From Hanleya hanleyi (lineage: Eukaryota > Mollusca > Polyplacophora > Lepidopleurida > Hanleyidae): a stretch of DNA of 64,000 nucleotides. Positions 51,550 to 62,870 of this stretch are shown here, one piece after another. Below the pieces are notes generated by a model. That model made no database searches, was not told the origin of the DNA, and was given only the letters and a program-made list of their open reading frames with translations. Each line of letters begins with the position of its first letter. Position 1 is the stretch's first letter. Made by a program: the position numbers and the translations under genes. The stretch covers positions 1-64,000 of the forward strand of contig JAVTVY010020253.1 of assembly GCA_036873755.1 (NCBI GenBank), read 5' to 3'.

Positions 51550-53001
51550 TGGTGAACGGTATCTACCTCAAATCGAATTGTTTTTCCGTTGACATGTACT
51601 TTGTTCGACTGTGTGTTGTCGGAGTGCTGATTGAAGAGATTTCAAATAAATCCTGCAGAATCAAATAACTGGTATCTTTAACATACTTAGCCTTCTGCTG
51701 CTTTCAGGTTATGAAATTTGAGGTCTTTAAGACGACAGGGCTTGTGCGCGTGTGATCTTTAAGATGTTTTAACGCATTAGTCGTCTCAGACACAGGGATG
51801 GTCTTCATTATACCTAAACAATAATAGTTTCCAAGGTCCGGCTTCTGAGATTTATCGAAGTCTTGACATCCTCTTTAAATGAGAGAGGATACAACGAAAA
51901 CGAAGTTCAATGTCTGTTGAATATTAAGCCGATTTATTGTAAATTCATTCCACCTAACTTAGGAATGACCGGCATCATTTGGCAGGCAGACTAGCACAAC
52001 TTCATCAACATCAGTCCATTCTGTAAACAGTCATTTTCGGAACTGGAGATAGCAATAACTATTTATCGGAGACATGAGCCTCTGTGAGACCTGATGGTTC
52101 AGCCATCAGAGAGACCTGGTGTTACTAGTCTGACTATATGTGCCGTTCATTCCGTTATATACATAGCTAGACGTTACAATGTCAATTTAACCCGGCATAA
52201 ATGTCCTTACAAATTCGGTACAATTATGACTAGCAAATCACAAAACTGTTGCATTGTATAAATTTATTCGTCAAAACCAAGGTTAAATCATTACACTTAC
52301 ATAAACGGTTTCTATGTTATCTGTATAAATTTGAACTTACATAACTGATTCTCACAAATAGTTGTGTATGCAATAACCGACCTAAAGGGTCATGGAATAG
52401 TATTTCGGAAATAGGTTTGTCAAAACACATCACAATATCAAAGTCGCATGCACACAGATTTATATAAAATTGGTAAATGAAAAGTCAGAATTTATGCATT
52501 TATATGGTGGCCCAGAATCGATATTTCACAAGGTGTAGCCGTACGGGTTACCAAATAAGCTATGTCAAGGTGTACTTCTTTATTACACCTTCTGCATAAA
52601 GCAATTTATGATGGCAATTTGGGACGTATTGTTGTGGAGAAGTGCACCGCATGGCAGCCTTTCACTCTTCCTATGGCTTGGTGGGGTAGGCTTTGGAAGT
52701 TTTGTTGAAAAATTCGATATGTTTGATGTGCCTTGTCAAATGTAAGACATCCTGTGCCTGATTGGTTCATTTAATAACCCAGCTACGGATGTCCGCTCTA
52801 TTATCGTGCGTTTTTTTTTTTTTTTTTTTTTTTGGAATGTATAAAAAAGAATTCCACGAAATGACATGAAAACTGACCCGACGATTGCTGAGGTCGCCAA
52901 CTTTCTTCCCTTAAGAATTCCATCGATGACGTTAATCCTCTGACAGTCCTCTGCTGAGCGTTTTAGCCTTGTGACACATGCAATTATGTCTCCATCTGGA
53001 C

Positions 53002-53891
53002 CCCCTACATCCGACCGTCGCCAGCCGGTGAAACGGTGGTCAGCCGATGAGGCTATTTTCGCAACACAGGTGAGATGGTGTTAGATATTTGGATTTCTTT
53101 CACATCTCTTCTGAGGTCATGGGCAATATTATTGGATATTCATTCATGGGAAATAACAGTCGTCATTTCAATCGTTCGGTTACATATCAGAACGCCTTGT
53201 ACTTAAAGATATCGTACGAACACGCGGGGCGATGCTGTTTTCTAGCGAAGTTTCGTTTTCAAACTGTTCTTATCGCTAATTACTGACACTTATGGATGCA
53301 TATTAATATGCGTAATTATTTCCTATTCAATGCTCTTTGTATGTCACCCAAACTTCGATGGATTTAATTGGCGTAAGCATTGATATTAATTAAAAAGTCA
53401 CACGGTGTGCGTCTATCCATGCTACGGTGAACAGCACGAGCATGCTACGCACTTTTCTTGATGCTGTTCACCGTAGCCTGGATAGATGCATATGGTGTGA
53501 CTTTTCCAATAATATCAGTATTTACGCGAATTAAATTCATTGAAGTTTGGGTGACATACAAAGAGCATTGAATAAGGAATAATTACACATGATAATCTAT
53601 ACCGATTAGTGTCAGTTATTAGCGGTACGAACAACTTTAAAACTTCGCTCGAAAAAAGCATCGCTCTCCGTGTTTGTATGATATCTTTAAGTACAATGCG
53701 TTCTGCTACGTAACTGAACGATTAAACTGACGTCTGTTATTTCCCTTGAATAAATATCCATTAATATTGCCCATAACCTCACAAGATATGTGACAGAAAT
53801 CCAAATTGCTAACACCACCTCGCCTTATTGCGAAAATATGCCCCACCGGCTGACCACCGTTTCACCGGCTGGCGACGGTCGGATGTAGGGG
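53002..53891. mobile_element. 890-bp foldback MITE, duplicate
   Basis: Same element as 48,561-49,450, copied with its Gypsy surroundings rather than newly inserted. Confidence 0.85.
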
Positions 53892-53999
53892 ATGATCTGT
53901 ACCTTGTACATCTGTTGAATGTACACCGTGCTATGATTACATTTTGATGGTGGGTTCAATTGATCAGAGTTTCTTTATTATAGCACTGTAACCTGCCCC

Positions 54000-54218
54000 T
54001 CACACTTTGGCGGGAGCGAATAAATTGTGAGCCAGTTTGTACCAATCATCCCCAAAACTAGAAATGAGAATATGCGTTCTCCTTGTGGCATCACTTATTT
54101 GATTTGCCTCCATGCAGGAGTGAAATCTTTCAGCAAAAGTTTGAAAGTCTTCTCGCTTACCAGTAAAGGGAATTGGTACGGCGAAACCCGTGGCATGTTG
54201 CTGTGGTTCGTTTCCCAT
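54000..54218 (-). pseudogene. Gypsy gag fragment, duplicate
   Basis: MGNEPQQHATGFAVPIPFTG, FQTFAERFHSCMEANQISDA: as at 49.5-49.8 kb, with small frame differences near the end. Confidence 0.7.
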
Positions 54219-54257
54219 TTCGTTGTTTGATTTCGAAATTCAATGTAGCTGTAGGAT

Positions 54258-57004
54258 GGTCCGTGTAACCTTGCACAATTCAATTTTCGTTTTTTGTTTT
54301 TGTGTTCTCAAAATCAAAAATTGAAAATTGACCGTCAATTTTCAATTTTCGTTTTTTGTTTTTGTGTTCTCAAAATCAAAAATTGAAATTTGACCGTCAA
54401 TTTTCAATTTTCGTTTTTCGTTTCACTTGTCCCAAAAATGAAAATCAAATAATGAAAATTGCCTCGACTTGTCCGTTTTTCGTTTTTTGATTTTAACTTT
54501 GACTCGTCAATGTTAACTGCGCACGCGCAAGACTTATGATGTCACTTTCGGTTCGCGGAGTAGTATGGAAAGCGCAAATCGGATTGTTTAGGCAGGTGTG
54601 GAGCATAATATGGAAAAACAGTAGGGGGCAAGATGTGGGAGTTTCACTACACTATAGATCCCTGGAGCCAGGCATTCGAGCTAGAATATAATGGGCCAAC
54701 TGCGCATAAGCGAGTAGGCAATCGTGCAGCAGGTGTGAAGCATTATATGGAGAACAACGGGGTTGATACACATGGGAGTTTCATTAAAGTAGGGTAGTAT
54801 AATAAATACGTGGGTACCCTAATCACATCTTCATTTATCTAGCCAATTTCTACGTTCCCACTTCGAACTTCACTTGATATATCTGGACCCCTTCAATGTT
54901 CAAATAACTTATAAATAGACACGAGACGTCACTGACCTCGAAAACATTTGAAATTCGAAATGGGTCGCACAAGAGCGTTATTGATTGGCTGACCTAATTA
55001 GTGGGCACCTTATTAGGAGGAAAGACGCCGCTAATAGAGGATGATGTCACTCAACGTGGCTTCATTCGCAATCGATGTACGCTCTGATTGGTTCTTCTGT
55101 CGTTAGTAGGTGAAATTTACACCTCGGATTTTGAACACTGAAGGGGTCAGATGAATCAAGGCAGGTTCGAAGTGGGAACGTAGAAATTGGCTCGATAAAA
55201 TGAAGATGCCTAATCATAACCCCAAGGAAACTTCCCACGTCGATGCGTTGAAGCGTTTGACACCCACACTTGCGTTGAAGCGTTTTTGACGCTGAACGTT
55301 GACGAGCATCTGAACGCTCCAACGATCCAGGTCCCAAAAATAGAGAATGAAGATTGGACCTGAAGCGTTGAAACATTCAGACGTCTGACATCAAACGTGG
55401 CGATTGTGTGCTTGTTTGAAATGGTGGTTTACGGGCCGCATACTTACTCTTATTGGTATTAAATCTTTGTTGGTATCTTTATAAATACTATATTTCAAAT
55501 CAATAGCAAATAGCGGTTGTCTGCATGAATGCTGTTCGCTTTTGTAGCGCTCTACACATCTATTTTTAGAAATGAGAAAATCTAAGACTGCGTTCTGATT
55601 GGCTCAGGCCTCAAGGCCAATAACCATTGAGAACAGCGGGATGCCACATATCCAGACCTGTCTGGTGCATCTTCACAAGTCCAGGTAAATCGTGAATCCC
55701 CGCACATAGACTGCAGTACTCTCTGTTAATTCAAGATATTAACAGACAGTGATAATGTACTGTTCCAGCTGTCTCCCCTTCAGAGATTGGTCATTCGACT
55801 CCGCCATTTCAAACTAAGACGAGCATTTTCATTGGATCACTATTTATAGGAGCCACCCCAATCTTCATACACAGCCACGTGACTGTCTCAGTTGACCGAT
55901 GACATAGCGCGGCATCGTTTTCGATTTCAAAATCTGGCGTATAACTGGGAAAATGTTGTTGTTGCTGCATCAGCCTATCATTGGCCCTCCGTAGAAGGAT
56001 CCAATACTATAGGCTATCCCCGCATAGGGTTTACTTGGACATTTTTGGTGATTCGAGTGAGTTCTTGAGTCGTTGCCTCAATCTCGAACATTTCATCCCC
56101 GAGGTTATTTTGAATTAGCATGTCGGTATCCCAAGCCGGCGGTTTTTGCCTTGACTCTCGATGTCGATTTCAGCCTGACATCAAAGTTATGCCAGCGATG
56201 TCACATCTCAAACCGTCCAGCTAGTGGATTGGAGTAATGAGCTAGCTGAACCTGTTGAATAATTGGTTTGATTTAGAGGGATACCCCTTGATCTTTTTTT
56301 TATCCAGAACTATCGTGTGCAACCATGCAACCAAGGCAATGTATAGATACCCTAACAAATCGATCAATACACTGGCTCCCGAGGATGGCCTGGTGGGCCA
56401 CATGCCTCTCACGCTCCACACCTCTCATGCGACACGATTTGCGTTTTCTATTCTACTCGTCGTACCGGAAGTGACATGATAACCCGTCCACATGAGAACT
56501 TAACATAGATACGTCAAAGTTAAAATCAAAAAACGAAAAACAGACAAGTCCAGGCAATTTTCAATATTTGATTTTCATTTTTGCGTGAAACAAAACGAAA
56601 AACGAAAATTGAAAATTGACTGTCAAATATCAATTTTCGTTTTTTGTTTTTGTAATCCCAGAATCAAAAATTGAAAATTGACGGTCAAATTTCAATTTTT
56701 GATTTTCAGAACACAAAAACAAAAAACGAAAATTGAAAATTGACGGTCAATTTTCAATTTTTGATTTTGAGAAACCAAAAACAAAAAACGAAAATTGAAA
56801 ATTGACGGTCAAATTTCAATTTTTGATTGTAACACAAAAACAAAAAACGAAAATTGAAAATTGACGGTCAATTTTCAATTTTTGATTGTGAGAACACAAA
56901 AACAAAAAACGAAAATTGAAAATTGACGGTCAATTTTCAATTTTTGATTTTGAGAACACAAAAACAAAAAAACGAAAATTGAATTGTGCAAGGTTACACG
57001 GACC
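54258..57004. mobile_element. 2.7-kb non-autonomous element with repeat-array arms
   Basis: The ends are exact complements: GGTCCGTGTAACCTTGCAC at 54,258 and GTGCAAGGTTACACGGACC ending 57,004. Each arm is an array of about 65-70-bp units built on AATTTTCAATTTTCGTTTTT and TTGACGGTCAATTTTCAA (about three units left to 54,480, about seven right from 56,530), so the arms can fold on each other and internally. Inside lies a second inverted pair (54,826-54,905 with 55,122-55,208, containing TTCTACGTTCCCACTTCGAA). No coding gene. It begins exactly where the 3.1-kb Gypsy duplicate stops matching. No clear target duplication. Confidence 0.75.
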
Positions 57005-57055
57005 TGGCATGATCTGTAGAGTTTGACGATCGTATATTGTGTGCTCATTTTTCAT

Positions 57056-57135
57056 TTGACGCTCATATTGACACGTTATTGGGGACTTGACGCTCATATT
57101 GACACGTTATTTGGGACTTGACGCTCATATTGACG
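57056..57135. repeat. Three ~32-bp direct repeats (TTGACGCTCATATTGACACG)
   Basis: Three consecutive units of about 32-33 bp, then degenerate TTGACGTTC-type strings to about 57,320. Confidence 0.75.
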
Positions 57136-57925
57136 TTTAAATTCGGTATTTTAAATCCTATGGCACGTTCTTCTAACATTTTACGCTTGTATCGCCATAT
57201 TCTTCAAGGATTGGATTCTCAAACTGACAAATGCTTCGGGGATTCGACATTCTTCGGGTATTTGACGTTCATATAGATATCTTCAGAGTATTTGACGTTC
57301 TAGTCATTTGGAATCTTACCGTCTCACATCTATAGCGGCATATTTTGTTTCTTTGGGGATAAATCGATCATACTAACGCGTCCTTTCGAGATCAGTCTCT
57401 CCTACTTAAAAGCATACTTCGTTTGTAAGTGAGGAATTTACGCTCGTATTAACAAGATCCTTTGAGATCTGATGCTAATCAGGGAAAGTACAATAACGTT
57501 TATTTTATGGTCTCTGTGCTAATATAGCACATAACCAGGAAATTGGACGCCCCCGTTTGCTACATTCCATATATTTTACATTAGTATGCGCTGAATTCCC
57601 CTGGATTTTTCAATCATTCATGCAAATCGGAAGTTCGAACTTGGACACGGTACATCAATGTATCAACATATTCGTTTATCTGACACCGGTTCAGTGGGCA
57701 AAGCGGACATCTGATCAAAAATATAACAGATAGGGTTTGTTATAATAACAAAACTATGACTCGCGATTTGTTTCGCTTTTGTTATCAGTAGCCACTCGCA
57801 ACTTCCAGGGAATCTTCGGTGGCAGATATCCATTTCAAATGGGGTTCTGAACCATTTACGAGGTCATGTGACTTCTAACAAATGTGAAAACAATGACGTC
57901 ACTATATAACTGAACCAGGCAAACG
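57136..57925. other. No supported gene
   Basis: AT-rich sequence with degenerate GACGTTC/ACGCTCGT motifs and no convincing frame. Confidence 0.45.
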
Positions 57926-58460
57926 TTCATGTTAAATGGGGGAGAGAGAGAGAGAATTAAGGTTTAACGTCGCGTTCTGCAATATTTCAGCTATATAGCG
58001 ACGACCAAACAAAATTCTAAGTATTCAAGTTAATAACTCAGTAAACTAATGCGTTAAAACAAGTACAAACATTAAAATTTGTACAACAAACCAATCACTC
58101 TCAAATAATCTAAAATACAATCTTCTTTTATTCGACTGAAAAGATCTTCCAGCGTATAGCTGCTCGATAAAAAGTATCTCTTACAATCTTAACATCTATA
58201 CAGTCTAATAAGAATATGTTTCACCGTGAGATCTTCGTGGCATGAAATACACCTGGTTTGCGCTTTGAACATTCACATCCATTCCTCAGGTCTATATACT
58301 CAAGACGAACCATGGCCAAGAGATGATGAACATACATACCGGTACATGATTTCAATACATCGGAGATATGTAATTTATAATTTGCCGATCGACGGTTCCT
58401 TCGTCCGCGACGTTCAGGGTTTGGTTTTTGATTCATGCGTTTGCGATTCTGACGCGTCAC
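57926..58460 (-). mobile_element. 3' end of a non-LTR retrotransposon
   Basis: Minus-strand frame CISCHEDLTVKHIL .. YTLEDLFSRIKEDCILDYLR .. VIGLLYKF then stop. It matches the C-terminal zinc-binding C..C..LTVxHIL block and the short helix that end the ORF2 of I/Nimbus/Jockey-type LINEs. One stop (RC-stop-DC) interrupts it. The 3' UTR contains CTATATAGCTGAAATATTGC, then ACGTTAAACCTTAATTCTCT with a CT-repeat tail at 57,940-57,955. That 3' tail is the basis for suggesting a gastropod host. Confidence 0.7.
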
Positions 58461-58663
58461 GTGGAGAAATACCGGTAGGCCGACACGTGTCGTTATGGTA
58501 GTTTTAAAATGCTGTTAAACCGCTGTCATAACATGAAGTGTCCGGATTCAGGTACAATCTGCCTCTTCACCGAGTTGACAGGATAGGTGACCTATATATA
58601 CAGTAAACTGCTCACCCAACGTATGTGTTTTTAATCGGTCAAATAGTGGACATGACGGAGTTA

Positions 58664-58672
58664 GGAGGTATC
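58664..58672. repeat. 9-bp target duplication (left) of the MITE
   Basis: GGAGGTATC, repeated exactly at 59,144-59,152. Confidence 0.8.
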
Positions 58673-59143
58673 TAGCTAAGATTCATAGCGTCTCCCTTCC
58701 CTCAACGCTATGCCGACGACAAATACATTCCCTGGTGGTAACTCGAACATTTCCATGGCGCCCTATTGGACCTTCATTAACTTGAGAACATGGGCCGCCA
58801 TGAATAAAAATACCATAATCGATGTTGTGATCATCATCCCCTGTATACACGGGGTCAATAATGACGGAAATGCCCATCTTCTTGACCCTCGATTTCAGGT
58901 GATTTTGAGGCTCCATAGGGACAATTTTAACGTCTGTAATTAATATATGACCAACGAAGGGCCAGCTAGTCTGCCATTTCTGTATTTTTATTCATGGCGG
59001 CTCATTTTCTCATGTTAATGAAGGTCCAATAGGGCGCAAAGGTTATAATAAGTGCCCCAGGGAAATGCTCGAGTTACCACCAGGGAAATGTATTTGTCGT
59101 CGGCATAGCGTTGAGGGAAGGGAGGCGCTATGAATCTTAGCTT
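58673..59143. mobile_element. 471-bp Mutator-like MITE
   Basis: Inverted ends AGCTAAGATTCATAGCG / CGCTATGAATCTTAGCT extend to arms of about 140-150 bp (TCCCTTCCCTCAACGCTATG; CCTATTGGACCTTCATTAA) around a unique centre. It is flanked by a 9-bp duplication, the length made by Mutator-superfamily transposases. The internal frames are too short to be genes. Non-autonomous. Confidence 0.8.
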
Positions 59144-59152
59144 GGAGGTATC

Positions 59153-61860
59153 ATAAATATTGAAAAAAAGATAGCAAGAGAACTTACACATGTATGAGAT
59201 ATGAAGTATACATAGTAACCATGAGGTAAACGGTCACACGACACTGTTCTTTGTGTAAGTAGTTATTCTGGATCACATGTGAAGAAAGTGACGATATTCT
59301 ATAATTAAAACCTCGCGTTAGTGACGCTTCATCGACATAATGTAAAACACGGGCTTCAATAATCCATCGTTTCAGGGCAGTGAAATATTGTACATACAAA
59401 ATCGGGTAACAAAATTAAATAGATTCTTCATAAGGCAAAAGTCAATGCATCATGCATGAATATATCATTAATAATACTGTATTATAAAACCCATATTAGT
59501 TCGTTTTTACGGCCGGCGGCGGAATTTCCGGGCAGCCTAGCCCAGCTTAGCCAGGATAATTATAAAACTGAAGATATGTGATCGCCATAAATGTTCTCCC
59601 TGCTTCCTTTCGACGTGACTGCTCCACGATTTGGCTCAGTGCCACTTACGGACCAAAACAACGCACAGCCGCCAAAGAACGTGCCTTGAATATACTGTGA
59701 GAAAACCGAGCGTTACTTCTGAACTTCCTTATCGCTCGTCTGGAATGTTATAGTTGATCTAGCGTTGTTAAGATAGAGCTGTGCATTCAGCAGTAATCAT
59801 CCTTAATTGACGAGTCGCTATACACCCCTATAGTATTAATCGATAACATGCGATATGTATCCATCCAGTCATATATAGATTACACCTATACAATGTTAAT
59901 TCATATTTATATTTACGATTTGCCCATTAAAATAAGTATGTTATTATTGCTTAATCGCCAGAAAAGTGGGGCGGGCGGATATTTTTTTCAGTTCTTACAA
60001 AATGTATGGAGTACTGGAAGCTGAATGTAATATTGTTAATACAATTTGCAGAATATTACACAAACTTTCCTAAATTCGAATTACTTCCCGAAGAAGACTT
60101 GCTTGCTTCGGCACACAGAATTTTTCAGACATGGCGGTAAAATAACAATAAAAAAATAAATAGTAATAATAAACGAAAGATTTTTTAATGAGACATTATC
60201 TGTGTGTGTTTGTTTTTTAACTTTAATCGAAGGCTCATTTATTTCTATCAAATAATGCGAGTACTTCAAGGACACGTAACAGTTGATTAATGTCCATATT
60301 ATCAGAGGTTCATCGAGTTTTGTGAGAACGCCATGTATTTTTTCTTTCGTCTTAGCTATACAATCGTGACTCGTACCCACGCCTTCTCGAAATACGAAAG
60401 CGGATCTTGTTTTCGCTACCGAACTGTAAAGTTTCGTAAAGACGAGGTCGTGGAGTAATTTGTATCACCTGATCGTGAAAATTGACCGGGTTGGGTTGAA
60501 TAAGACAAAATCTCCGTCATATGGTACTAACATAGATATTTATAGAAACCTATCCGCGGGTTGACATACATAGGAATCGACAGCCTGCCACGTAGCTATG
60601 GTTGTGAGCAATAATACACACACGCATAGATATATATACACACACAGGCGAGTTCAGAAATATGTGGGGACAATAGCGTCAGAATACGTGGAAATAAACT
60701 CAGCATGCAGGCGTACACAGTTTTCAATCCTGTTAATCTGAGCTGCTAATCTCTGGACTTGTCGTTTGGGTACAAGCGACAGGCCATGTTGAGAGATTAC
60801 CTCTGTCGAGGTTGTATGGTACTAAGCTAGGAATAGGTTAAAGCGTAATCTTAGCAGTCAGAGATGCAGCAGGGACATTTACCGATGAGAACACGGGTAT
60901 CGCCGGATGTAATATATATAAAAATAGTAATCTAATAGGCTGGAAGGAATATTTCGGACAGACAGGATGATCGATTGGGGGAATCGATCCCGGAACAGTA
61001 TAATATTAAAACTGGAACCATAAAACAAATAGCTTCACCGATATGCAAAGGAAATATTCGATATTTCGCCGGACATTGCGGGATTATTTGATCACTAAAT
61101 AATGATTGCACGCAGACAGCCGTGTGCACAGTTTGAAGATGCTCTAGTCGCCGCTTATCCTATATATCATTTCACCAACACACAAATACCCAGGAGCGTT
61201 TAACCGGTTGGAAGTCCATAATACTTTATAATGTGTGTCCATCCCTATGAATCAAAATGAATCACACATGTAGTGTTAAATTCCACAGATACTGAGGGAC
61301 AAAGGACAGCGGGGAAAAAGTGTATATACATATCCACAAGTAGGGCATCGACCGCCTGCTTAACTGAAACACTACCCGGTAATCACTCAGTGTAGTTAGT
61401 ATACCGTAAACATAACGTGTAGCTGAAAATGTAACAGCGCACACCTACCCAGTACACAGTATCCACTATGGATTTTTAGCAATTGTTTTACTTTACTTGA
61501 TTGATTTAATAACGGATTAAGACTACTTAATAAATTTCAGACATCTACATATGACATGATACCAATAATTGCGTCACGTGAACATGGACAGTCCCTAAAT
61601 GTCTTCGGCGGACACACCCGGCTTGACACTGGTCATCACGTGTGACACACCACTATCACTACATGTGTGGCACATCGCTATCTCTACACGTGTGACACAT
61701 CATTATCACATGTGTCACACATCATCATCATCACTAAGATTGAGCTTTCTAGCATGTAAAAACATTTACATACATGTATTATACGCTGAGAACGATCGTC
61801 AATTCAATGCGATGTGGTTGACACGTTAAGACCTTGAGAGATCTGTTTGTGTCATATATT
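59153..61860. other. No supported gene
   Basis: AT-rich intergenic sequence. Small features only: a CA/TA-rich tract near 60,610-60,650 and imperfect CACATGTGTGACACATC repeats at 61,640-61,725. No frame longer than 99 codons and none with recognisable motifs. Confidence 0.5.
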
Positions 61861-62870
61861 CGTGTTAACGGTAGTAATTAACTGGAGAGTGAACGGTGTT
61901 AACTGACTGGACATTGAACGGTTCTACATGATAGATGATTGAAAGTAGTAACTTTCAATCGGAGTGCAAACGATAATAATTGACGGGAGAGCGACAGCGA
62001 TCGGCATTAGCTGACGGGAGAGGGATCAAGCGGTATTAACTAACGGTAGAGCGAACGGGACTAACTGACTGGAAGGCAAACGGTACTAATTGGCGGGGGA
62101 GCGAAAGGTACGAACTCGTCTGACAGAAAACTGTGCTATTTGGCGAGAACGCGACCGGTACTAACTCGCGGGAGAGCGAAAGATACCAAGCTACGGGAGA
62201 GCGAACGATACTCACTGACCCAAGAGCGAACGGTGATAACTGGCGGGAAAGTGAACGGTACTGAGGGTAGTGCGAACGGTACTGACGGGGGACTGAACGG
62301 TACTGAAGGGAGAGCGAGCGGTACTGAAGGGAGAGCGAACCGTACTGACGGGAGAGCGAACGGCACTGACGGGAGAGCGAGCGGACTGTACTGACGGAAG
62401 AGTGAACGGTACTAACTGGCAGGAAAGTGGACGATACTGACGAGAGAGCGAACGGTAATGACGGAAGAGCGAACGGTACTGACGGAAGAGTGAACGGTAC
62501 TAACTGGCGGGAAAGCTAAGGGTACTAACGGGCGGGAGCGCAAACGATATAAAGTGACGAGAGGGCGCATGGTACTAACTAACGGAAAAGGGAACTGTAC
62601 TAACTGATGGGACAGCGATCAGTACTACCTGGCGAGAGAGCGAACGATACTAACTGACTTGAAACCGAACGGTACTGACGGGAGTATGAACGGTACTGAC
62701 GGGAATATTAACGGTACTGACCGGAATATGAACGGCACTGACGGGAGTGCGAAAGGCACTGACGGGAGTGCGAAAGACACTGACAGGAGAGCGACCAGCA
62801 CTAAACGGTGGGAAACGAACGGTACTAATCGGCGAGAAAGTGATCAATACTAACTGGCAGAAAGCGGTCG
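61861..62870. repeat. Minisatellite, ~20-30-bp units (GAGCGAACGGTACTGACGGG)
   Basis: Degenerate units of GGGAGAGCGAACGGTACTGAC, alternating with versions containing TAACTGGCGG. Peptide repeats such as NGTDGS and LPSVPFA in the frames are products of the array. Confidence 0.92.

Larger units (their letters stand above)
50590..54258. repeat. 3.7-kb duplicate of 45.0-45.59 kb joined to 46.7-49.8 kb
   Basis: 50,590-51,137 repeats 45,007-45,590 (including the tRNA-like sequence). It joins, at CAC/CACTTTATCGTGAAGAG, to 51,138-54,258, which repeats 46,698-49,818 with an offset of 4,441 bp and a few percent or less visible differences. The joint deletes 45.59-46.70 kb (TIR end, RNase H and most of RT). 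Junction homology is only a few bases. Confidence 0.93.

Noticed and set aside
48561..53891. The two 890-bp foldback elements as LTRs of the Gypsy copy
   Set aside because: They are palindromic, lack TG..CA ends and primer sites, and were copied with flanking Gypsy sequence.
55062..55376. A 104-codon minus-strand ORF inside the 54-57 kb element
   Set aside because: It overlaps an inverted repeat and a short CGTTGAAGCG repeat and has no recognisable motif.
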